Origin: JAZKFP01 sp040386355
GTDB taxonomy: Bacteria; Pseudomonadota; Gammaproteobacteria; Pseudomonadales; UBA6940
Direction: 5' to 3'
NCBI GenBank assembly: GCA_040386355.1
Contig: JAZKFP010000037.1
Span: 1 to 5,053 of the forward strand
DNA: 5,053 nt
This document shows positions 1 to 5,053 of this stretch, one piece after another (positions within the stretch are counted from its first letter, which is position 1; each line of letters opens with the position of its first letter). Both the position numbers and the translations under genes were made by a program. The notes beneath the pieces are model-generated. The model was given only the letters and a program-made list of their open reading frames with translations. It had not been told where the DNA came from and searched no databases.

Positions 1-38
1 GGTTTAATTGATTTTGATACTGCTGATTCTTCGGTCAT
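1..38 (-). CDS. 5' end of a gene translationally coupled to the ABC ATPase; probable ABC-2 permease (partial)
   Basis: On the minus strand an ATG at 38-36 overlaps the TGA stop of the ATPase gene (37-35) as ATGA. It opens a frame reading MTEESAVSKSIKP with no stop before the window edge. A good Shine-Dalgarno sequence, AAGGTGG, lies inside the end of the ATPase gene about 9 bases before this ATG. The overlap and ribosome site are seen directly. That the product is the membrane-spanning ABC-2 permease (YadH-like) is inferred: ATPases of this type are normally encoded just upstream of their permease, and ATGA overlaps couple production of such partners. Only 12 full codons are visible, all in a polar N-terminal tail, so no domain can be confirmed. 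Confidence 0.6.
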   Translation of the reverse strand, partial: MTEESAVSKSIK

Positions 39-970
39 GCGGTTTTTCCACCTTGAGTTAGGCTTACAAAAAGTTCTTCCAATCGATTGGTTTTATTTTT
101 AAAACTGGTGATTTGAATCCCACAGGCTGTCAGCACGGAAAATACATCATTTAACGAAGATGCCTTGCGAACGGATAACGCTAGTGTATTTTCATCCATC
201 TGCAGCAACTGACCATGAGGCACTTCTGGCAGCACTTCAAAATGATGCGATTTCGCGAGATCTAATAGATATTCTTCATGATCTAAACGCGCTAATAAAG
301 ATTTCATGCTCGAATTTGCAACCAACTCACCTCGATCGATAATCGCAATATTTCGACACAGAGTTTCGGCTTCTTCCAAATAATGCGTCGTTAAAATAAT
401 GGTTGTGCCTTGTGAATTGAGCTCTTGCATCACTTTCCACATCGAACGTCGCAGCTCAATATCAACCCCAGCGGTAGGCTCATCCAAAATGAGCAATCGC
501 GGTTTGTGCATTAAGGCTCGACCAATCATCAGTCGGCGCTTCATACCACCCGATAAACTGCGTGATGGTGTATTACGCTTTTCCCACAACCCGAGTAATT
601 CCAATAATTCTTGCGCTCGACTTTCAGCGGCGCGTCGCGGAATACCATAAAACCCCGCTTGAAAAATTAATACGTCTTTCACTTTTTCAAATTGATTAAA
701 ATTAAACTCTTGCGGAACCACACCCAGATGTTGCTTGGCTAACGGAAAATTTTGATCAATATCGACTCCAAAAACTTCGACTCGACCTGAAGTTTTATTG
801 ACCAAGGAACTTAAAATACCAATCAAGGTCGATTTACCGGCGCCGTTCGGCCCCAACAACGCGAAAAAATCACCAGGCTGAACAGTTAGAGTGATGCTTT
901 TTAAAGCTTTCACTTTACCACCATAAATTTTACTAACAGCGTCAATATGCAAGGCGGGTTTTTTTTCCAT
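35..970 (-). CDS. ABC-2-type transporter ATP-binding protein, YadG-like
   Basis: This 311-residue cytoplasmic ATPase should power an ABC-2 exporter together with a separate membrane permease. All nucleotide-binding motifs are present in order: Walker A GPNGAGKST (40-48), Q-loop Gln87 in VVPQ, signature LSGGM (139-143), Walker B LLILDEP (159-165) with catalytic Glu164, D-loop GVD (168-170) and H-loop His196. Residues from about 222 to 311 form the C-terminal extension usual in this subfamily. The length fits the YadG/CcmA-type ATPases of about 300 residues. The ATG at 970 is the only sensible start, since the next Met before the signature motif is far inside the domain. Its ribosome site is unusual: an AGGA sits only two bases from the ATG, with a purine stretch (AAGAGAG) farther upstream. 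The stop overlaps the next gene by ATGA, indicating an operon. The family is secure; the substrate cannot be told from the ATPase. Confidence 0.93.
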   Translation of the reverse strand: MEKKPALHIDAVSKIYGGKVKALKSITLTVQPGDFFALLGPNGAGKSTLIGILSSLVNKTSGRVEVFGVDIDQNFPLAKQHLGVVPQEFNFNQFEKVKDVLIFQAGFYGIPRRAAESRAQELLELLGLWEKRNTPSRSLSGGMKRRLMIGRALMHKPRLLILDEPTAGVDIELRRSMWKVMQELNSQGTTIILTTHYLEEAETLCRNIAIIDRGELVANSSMKSLLARLDHEEYLLDLAKSHHFEVLPEVPHGQLLQMDENTLALSVRKASSLNDVFSVLTACGIQITSFKNKTNRLEELFVSLTQGGKTA

Positions 971-1179
971 AATCCTGCTCTCTTGTTAGTGCCTGAATAG
1001 TTAATACTTAATTTATTGGCTCAACGAAAATCTCAAAGCCGGAAGTGTACAGTAGTTGTAATTAGGCTCACAGACAAAATCAATTTCAAGAAGCGATATT
1101 AAATAGACGTGTTATGCTTGCTTCTTGTCTTACACGCAAAGTACGTTGATGCTTCAACGACAGATCACTAAGGCGAATT
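971..1179. promoter_or_regulatory. Divergent intergenic region between the ABC operon and the PhaC-like gene
   Basis: These 209 bases separate two divergently transcribed genes and must hold promoters for both. No clear consensus pair is visible. The best minus-strand candidate is TTGAGA (around 1032-1037 on the plus axis) with TAAATT 15 bases on, or TTGAGC with a weak AT-rich -10. On the plus strand TATGCT at 1113-1118 resembles a -10 box but has no matching -35. The motif TCAACG occurs at 1021-1026 and 1154-1159, and inverted (CGTTGA) at 1144-1149. The ribosome site for the plus-strand gene is AAGGCG, about 5 bases before the ATG at 1180. Seen: the divergent layout and motifs. Inferred: promoter function. 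Confidence 0.45.
1144..1159. repeat. Short perfect inverted repeat upstream of the PhaC-like gene
   Basis: CGTTGA, four bases TGCT, then TCAACG form a perfect 6-bp inverted repeat ending 20 bases before the ATG of the PhaC-like gene. It could be a small operator or an mRNA leader hairpin. It lacks a T-tract, so it is not an intrinsic terminator. A repeat of this size can arise by chance; a third TCAACGA at 1021-1027 is mild support for a recognised half-site. Confidence 0.35.
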
Positions 1180-2361
1180 ATGCATTTTCGATTCACTGAA
1201 ATTTTTGCTTACATCAACCATGCCGTAACTCGCCGCTTGCGAAGCGAAGATTATATCCAGGTCGGCAAAACGCATTACGACACGATTTATCAAGATAGAA
1301 TTATGTCAGTGCGCGCTTACCCGCCACTTGAAGAAAAATGCATTGTCGTAGATTCACATTCAATTCCGGTATCCAACGAGTCTTATGCGATTCCTGTTGT
1401 GCTTGTTCCACCACTCGGTGTGTATTCATGGGTATTTGATTTATTAGTTGAACGCAGCTTTGTCCGCTTTCTGTTGGCGCATGGTTTTAAAGTTTATGTG
1501 ATCGATTGGGGCAGTCCTCGTCCGCAAGATTCAAACTTACGACTTACCGATTACGTCAATAATTGGATGCCAAAGGCTATTACCAGCATTCAGCATCATT
1601 CAAATTCTAAAGATGTTTCTCTGGTAGGTTATTGCTTAGGTGGATTAATTGCGTTGATGTATACCGCGATTGCCAGTCAACCCACCGCTACTAACAATAA
1701 AATAGAATCTTCCTATGAAAATATTTCACCGGTTGTAAATTTAGTAACCTTAGCAAGTCCTATTAATTTTCATGGCAAAGACTGGGTCGGTAGATTTTCT
1801 GTATTTGCTAAAGGTCCAATGAAAAGTTTGCGGCGATTAATTCCCAATCGAAGTTTAAAATTTTTTGGTGCTGAAAAACTTCGCAATCGATTGTTTCACG
1901 TGCGAGGTAAAACATTATCTATGGCGTTTCGTGCAACCGATCCAATTGGTAGCATTAAAAGCTATCTTAAGTTACTTCAACATATGGCAGACAAAGAATA
2001 TGTTATCGGCTATATGAATTTGTCGGAATGGTTTACGCATATGTCGGATTTTCCCGGCGGTACGATTCATGATCTTCTACAGTATTTTGGAGTTGACAAT
2101 CGTTTAATGCAGGGTGAATTTAAAGTCGGAAAAGCCAAAGCTCAATTAAGTGATATTCAAAGTCGTTTACTTGTTATTGCGGGAGACACCGATACTATCG
2201 TGAGTGTCGATGCCGCAAAGCATCTGCTAAATTTAGTAGGATCAACGGATACCACATTTTTGGAAGAGCCCGGCGGTCACGCAGGTGTGTTAGGTGGGAA
2301 ACTTGCTTCAACGCACACCTGGACAGATTGCGTCGACTGGTTAAAAACGCGCTCTTCATAA
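1180..2361 (+). CDS. PhaC-like alpha/beta-hydrolase acyltransferase (class III PHA synthase PhaC-related)
   Basis: The 393-residue protein has the alpha/beta-hydrolase fold of polyhydroxyalkanoate synthases, which join hydroxyacyl-CoA units through a catalytic Cys. The PhaC landmarks are VYVIDWG (105-111), lipase-like box GYCLGG (150-155) with nucleophile Cys152, NLVTLASP (187-194), Asp338 in GDTDTIV, and His367 in EPGGH, giving a Cys-Asp-His triad. Length and the lack of the long class I/II N-terminal domain match class III PhaC (about 355 residues). It departs from that family in several ways. The usual DH(I/L)VPP after the catalytic Asp reads DTIVSV. The GGHIG-type motif reads GGHAG. The NRPY-like stretch after the first strand is replaced by GVYSWVFD. 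An insertion of about 16 residues lies around 166-183. No signal peptide is seen. No PhaE, PhaA, PhaB or phasin gene is in the window. The ATG at 1180 has AAGGCG at good spacing. PhaC fold and triad are clear; polymer synthesis is uncertain, and another acyltransferase or esterase role is possible. Confidence 0.85.
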   Translation: MHFRFTEIFAYINHAVTRRLRSEDYIQVGKTHYDTIYQDRIMSVRAYPPLEEKCIVVDSHSIPVSNESYAIPVVLVPPLGVYSWVFDLLVERSFVRFLLAHGFKVYVIDWGSPRPQDSNLRLTDYVNNWMPKAITSIQHHSNSKDVSLVGYCLGGLIALMYTAIASQPTATNNKIESSYENISPVVNLVTLASPINFHGKDWVGRFSVFAKGPMKSLRRLIPNRSLKFFGAEKLRNRLFHVRGKTLSMAFRATDPIGSIKSYLKLLQHMADKEYVIGYMNLSEWFTHMSDFPGGTIHDLLQYFGVDNRLMQGEFKVGKAKAQLSDIQSRLLVIAGDTDTIVSVDAAKHLLNLVGSTDTTFLEEPGGHAGVLGGKLASTHTWTDCVDWLKTRSS

Positions 2362-2462
2362 TTAATAGTTTGTAATCCAATTTAATAATTTTAATTTTCC
2401 AAACGCAATTTAAAAAAGCATTTTGCGGAAGGAATGCCATTAATAAACTCTAGGATTCACAT
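2362..2462 (+). promoter_or_regulatory. AT-rich gap before the TPR-lolB pair
   Basis: The 101 bases between the PhaC-like stop and the TPR gene are strongly AT-rich. There is a 5-bp inverted pair, CGCAA (2404-2408) and TTGCG (2423-2427), with a long loop and no T-tract, so no convincing terminator. The spacing is long enough for a separate promoter for the TPR-lolB pair, but no consensus -35/-10 pair stands out. The ribosome site is AGGA at 2452-2455, seven bases before the ATG. Whether transcription reads through from the PhaC-like gene is open. Confidence 0.3.
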
Positions 2463-4337
2463 ATGTCTCTATTTTCTTCGTTTTTGACACAATCCATGAG
2501 TGCTTTAATGGTGTCTGTCATTCTTTCGGGCTGCCAGGCTATGACACCGAACGACAGCGGCGATTCAAAAGTTCAGGCTGCAACTCTTAATGAAAAATCA
2601 AATACTCAAAAATCAGAAAATTTTCAATCTTTAAAAAATGAGCGACCTTCAGAAACTCCACAATTACCAAAAAAAGCAGATAATAAATCTTTAATAAAAA
2701 ATTCTGATATCCAGCCAGATACTTTGTTTGATTTAATGTTGGGAGAAGTTGCAGGTCATGGCGATCGTTTGGATATCGCATTGGGCAACTATATGAAACA
2801 GGCCCATCAAACGCGCGATCCAAGTATTATTAAACGCTACGCTCAAATTGCAACCTACATGCAAGCGCATCAAGCAACTTTTGATGCAGCAAAACTTTGG
2901 TTAGATGTTGAACCTAATAGCATCGAAGCGAAAGAAATATTAATGGTACATAGTTTTCAAAATCGTGATTTTGATAAGTTTGGTGAATATTTAAAAACAG
3001 TTTTAAAACATCGTCCTGACAGCTTAGATTATGGTGCACTTGTTATTCAAGGACGAGCATTGCCAACCGAAGATCGTCAAAAATTAATTAAAGTGATTGA
3101 TCCATTATTGAAAGAATTTAAAAAAAATAATCGTTTGTATTTTGCACAATCTACCTTTTATGAAAAAGAAAAACAATTGGATTACGCATTAAAGCTCAAT
3201 GATCATGCACTTTCGCTTGATAAAAATTATATTCCTTCAATTGTATTAAAAGCTGAAATTTACGGCCAACAAAAAAACCCTAAAAAAGCTGCTAAGGTAT
3301 TAAAAAAGGCAATTAAAAAACATCCTGACCATCAAAAATTAAATTTACTCTATGCACGCTACCTCGTTGAGCAGGGTGATTTCTCTGGCGCACAAGAACA
3401 TCTAGAAGCCTTCGTTAAATATCATCCTGAAGATGCTGATTTATTAATGACAGTAGGAATTTTTGCCTTTGAAAATAATATGTTTGATCGAGCACGTATT
3501 TATTTTAATCGAGTTATTGAAAGTGGTGAACAAGTAGACCAAGCCTATTTATATTTAGGTCATATGGCGCAGCGCGAGAAAAAAAATAAAGAAGCAATTC
3601 ATTATTATTCAAAAATCACTGGCGATCCCATTAAAGTTGCAGCCGACGCAGAAATCGCTAACTTATATGTTGAATCTGGAAATATCGCGCTTGCACGTCA
3701 AACGCTCCAAAAAGCGGCTGAAAAAAATCCAAACCGACAAGCGGAATATGTATTGGCAGAAAGCGATATTTTAATTTCAAGTGAACAATATCAAGAAGCA
3801 GTGAATGTTTTAACCGCTGCAATTAATAAAAAACCTGGTCAACCGATGTTGCTGTACGCACGTGCAATGGTAACGGAAGAATTAGATCAATTAGAATTAA
3901 TGGAAAAAGATTTAAAAGAAATTTTAAAACAAACACCTGATAATGCTGCCGCATTAAATGCATTGGGTTATGCATGGGTAGATCGAAATATTAAATTACC
4001 AGAAGCCATTGCGTTTATTGAAAAAGCACATCAACTTGAACCTAAAGATCCAGCGATTATGGATAGTTTAGGTTGGGCTTATTACCGTGCTGGTAAACTC
4101 AACTACGCTAGTAGACTTCTTGAACAGTCACTTGCTATTGCGCAAGACGACGAAATCGCGGCGCATTTAGGAGAAGTCTACTGGGCTATGAAAAAAAATC
4201 AAAAAGCACGAGACACATGGAAAAATGCTGCTAAAGATGGCATTCAACGTCAGGCACTACGAGAAACCTTAAAGCGTCTTGCTCCTGATTTAATTCCAGC
4301 AGACGACAAAAAAATTAGTAAGAAAATTACACAATAA
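2463..4337 (+). CDS. TPR-repeat outer-membrane lipoprotein, LbcA-like (PA4667 family)
   Basis: This 624-residue protein is predicted to be exported and lipid-anchored. A hydrophobic leader ends in lipobox LSGC with Cys24 as the modified residue. Gln at +2 does not retain the protein in the inner membrane, so the outer membrane is expected. Residues 29-85 are a polar Lys/Ser/Asn/Gln-rich tether. From about 88 to 596 run roughly a dozen TPR-type helix pairs; the best are near 223-256, 257-289, 291-323, 494-528 (ALNALGYAW) and 529-562 (MDSLGWAYYRAG). TPR arrays bind other proteins. The gene is followed at 14 bp by lolB, the same order as PA4667-lolB in Pseudomonas, where PA4667 (LbcA) is the adaptor of the CtpA protease. 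That role here is inferred from position and architecture. The start is fixed by AGGA at 2452-2455 and by an in-frame TAG just upstream (2451-2453). Oddities: no Lys or Arg before the hydrophobic leader, and three runs of eight A. TPR lipoprotein is secure; LbcA function is moderately likely. Confidence 0.9.
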   Translation: MSLFSSFLTQSMSALMVSVILSGCQAMTPNDSGDSKVQAATLNEKSNTQKSENFQSLKNERPSETPQLPKKADNKSLIKNSDIQPDTLFDLMLGEVAGHGDRLDIALGNYMKQAHQTRDPSIIKRYAQIATYMQAHQATFDAAKLWLDVEPNSIEAKEILMVHSFQNRDFDKFGEYLKTVLKHRPDSLDYGALVIQGRALPTEDRQKLIKVIDPLLKEFKKNNRLYFAQSTFYEKEKQLDYALKLNDHALSLDKNYIPSIVLKAEIYGQQKNPKKAAKVLKKAIKKHPDHQKLNLLYARYLVEQGDFSGAQEHLEAFVKYHPEDADLLMTVGIFAFENNMFDRARIYFNRVIESGEQVDQAYLYLGHMAQREKKNKEAIHYYSKITGDPIKVAADAEIANLYVESGNIALARQTLQKAAEKNPNRQAEYVLAESDILISSEQYQEAVNVLTAAINKKPGQPMLLYARAMVTEELDQLELMEKDLKEILKQTPDNAAALNALGYAWVDRNIKLPEAIAFIEKAHQLEPKDPAIMDSLGWAYYRAGKLNYASRLLEQSLAIAQDDEIAAHLGEVYWAMKKNQKARDTWKNAAKDGIQRQALRETLKRLAPDLIPADDKKISKKITQ

Positions 4338-4351
4338 AAACTAGGTCAATT

Positions 4352-4936
4352 ATGCGTCAAATTAAATTTGTTATTTTTTTAATGATGTTTACCTGGCTTT
4401 CAGGTTGCGCAACAGCTCCCAAATCACCAACGCAACCTGAACCAAGCTTAAAACGATTAGGTGATTATTTTACGATATCTGGCAAATTAGGTGTTCGCAC
4501 ATCGAAAGAAGCACATAGCGCGCATTTTTTATGGGAACAACATGCAGAAAATTATCAAATTACTATTAGTGCACCGATCGGTTCTGGCCGAATTATGATT
4601 CAAGGAAATGATCAACGAATCGATGTACAAAATCATGAAGATCGTTGGCAATCGGAATCACCCGAAGAATTATTAACTGAACTTTTTGGTTTGCAAATTC
4701 CTATTTCACAATTAAAAAATTGGATTCGTGGAATTCCTTCAGTACCACACGCCGATGCAACATTAAACATTGAAAATGATAGTGGTTGGAATGTGCAACT
4801 TTTTGACCACAGTATTAGAAATTATTATGTGGCACCCAAGAAATTATTTTTGGAAAAGGACGACATTAAATTGACGTTAATTATTAAAGAGTTTGAAAAT
4901 TTAGAAGTGGAAAATCCAAAAGCAGATAGAAACTAA
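4352..4936 (+). CDS. lolB: Outer-membrane lipoprotein receptor LolB
   Basis: LolB receives lipoproteins from the periplasmic carrier LolA and inserts them into the inner leaflet of the outer membrane; it is itself a lipoprotein. The 194-residue precursor has a basic start (MRQIK), a hydrophobic stretch and lipobox LSGC with Cys19. The mature part follows the family pattern: ISGKLGVRT (42-50), HFLWEQ (58-63), the loop APIGSG (74-79), SPEELLTELFG (103-113), IPISQLKNWIRGIP (116-129), and a final strand KLTLII (173-178). In E. coli the protruding loop carries Leu68, which inserts lipoproteins; by my alignment the matching residue here is Ile76. The C-terminus has a charged tail of roughly 14 residues beyond the last strand. 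The ATG at 4352 has AGG at 4343-4345 with six-base spacing, and the gene starts 14 bp after the TPR gene, so the two are almost surely co-transcribed. In many gammaproteobacteria ispE follows lolB; it is not seen in the remaining 117 bp. Confidence 0.93.
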   Translation: MRQIKFVIFLMMFTWLSGCATAPKSPTQPEPSLKRLGDYFTISGKLGVRTSKEAHSAHFLWEQHAENYQITISAPIGSGRIMIQGNDQRIDVQNHEDRWQSESPEELLTELFGLQIPISQLKNWIRGIPSVPHADATLNIENDSGWNVQLFDHSIRNYYVAPKKLFLEKDDIKLTLIIKEFENLEVENPKADRN

Positions 4937-4945
4937 ATTTTTTGA

Positions 4946-4960
4946 AGAATGTGCCATTCT
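4946..4960. other. Short hairpin just after lolB
   Basis: AGAATG, a TGC loop, and CATTCT form a perfect 6-bp stem beginning 9 bases after the lolB stop. A run of six T (4938-4943) lies before it rather than after it, so it does not fit an intrinsic terminator on the plus strand. It may stabilise the mRNA 3' end or be chance. Confidence 0.3.
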
Positions 4961-4980
4961 ATACCAAACGCACAATGGTT

Positions 4981-5053
4981 TTCCCGTAGGCGCACGCGAA
5001 ATAAGCCCGCGGAGCCTATAAATATATAGGTGAGCAGGCGAGTGAGCGTGCAA
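4981..5053. repeat. GC-richer imperfect palindrome, probable dispersed intergenic repeat (runs off the right edge)
   Basis: The segment is about 55% G+C (40 of 73 by count), well above the AT-rich genes beside it, and has no reading frame of use. It folds on itself. An inner stem is CCTATA (5015-5020) with TATAGG (5025-5030) around AATA. A middle part pairs GCC (5005-5007) with GGC (5037-5039). An outer stem pairs GCACGC (4992-4997) with GCGTGC (5046-5051). GTGAGC also occurs twice on the right arm (from 5031 with its T lead as TGAGC, and 5042-5047). Such structures outside genes, with clashing composition, are typical of REP/MITE-like repeats. That it is repeated elsewhere in the genome cannot be seen from one copy. 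It could instead be a structured RNA or a terminator region. Confidence 0.5.

Noticed and set aside
160..650. Plus-strand open frames (160-342 and 399-650) under the ABC ATPase gene
   Set aside because: They lie wholly antisense to a well-conserved ATPase whose motifs are intact, have no ribosome site of note and resemble no family.
1046..1051. TGTACA palindrome as an operator
   Set aside because: A 6-bp palindrome is expected by chance and the flanks (AG and GT) do not extend it symmetrically.
2195..2440. Minus-strand open frame across the end of the PhaC-like gene
   Set aside because: It overlaps antisense the catalytic Asp and His region of a recognisable enzyme and its product looks like random composition.
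2587..2823. Minus-strand open frame in the 5' part of the TPR gene
   Set aside because: It arises from the low-complexity Lys/Asn-rich tether of the TPR protein, read backwards; the product is a hydrophobic biased sequence with no support.
4938..4960. Intrinsic terminator after lolB
   Set aside because: The 6-bp stem at 4946-4960 has its T-run before it, not after it, and on the minus strand the stem is followed by A-rich sequence, so neither direction fits.
4973..4987. Start of ispE or another gene after lolB
   Set aside because: The only ATG here reads four codons and stops at TAG; no Shine-Dalgarno sequence precedes it.
1..5053. CRISPR array, tRNA, rRNA, insertion sequence or phage gene
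   Set aside because: No spaced direct repeats, no cloverleaf-like sequence, no transposase or integrase frame on either strand.

Overview
The window looks like a chromosomal piece of an AT-rich gammaproteobacterium. The main support is a TPR lipoprotein gene directly followed by lolB, a pairing known from Pseudomonas (PA4667-PA4668). LolB itself is essentially confined to gamma- and betaproteobacteria. The A/T-rich codons, frequent A-runs and a class III-type PhaC relative would suit a Legionellales-like, possibly host-associated lineage, but that narrower placement is inference.

Layout. Positions 1-970 are on the minus strand. They hold an ABC-2-type ATPase gene (35-970) and, overlapping its stop codon by ATGA, the first 12 codons of a further gene that runs off the left edge (1-38), most likely the partner permease. 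Positions 971-1179 are a 209-bp divergent intergenic region with a small inverted repeat near the plus-strand start. A PhaC-like alpha/beta-hydrolase acyltransferase (1180-2361) follows on the plus strand. After a 101-bp AT-rich gap comes a 624-residue TPR lipoprotein (2463-4337), then lolB (4352-4936) only 14 bp later. The last 117 bp carry no gene. They hold a short hairpin and, from about 4981 to the window end, a GC-richer imperfect palindrome that looks like a dispersed intergenic repeat.

How the genes fit together. The ABC ATPase and the truncated gene should form an export or membrane-remodelling transporter. The TPR lipoprotein and LolB both belong to the outer-membrane periplasmic face: LolB inserts lipoproteins delivered by LolA, and the TPR protein is itself predicted to be a lipoprotein client. 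In Pseudomonas aeruginosa the protein at this position, LbcA, is the adaptor of the periplasmic protease CtpA that degrades cell-wall hydrolases, so an LbcA-like role is the best specific hypothesis here. The PhaC-like enzyme has no PhaE partner in view and departs from the family at several conserved positions, so polyester synthesis is not assured. Nothing in the window is clearly a new defence or mobile system. The most open questions are the terminal palindromic element and the real substrate of the PhaC-like protein.
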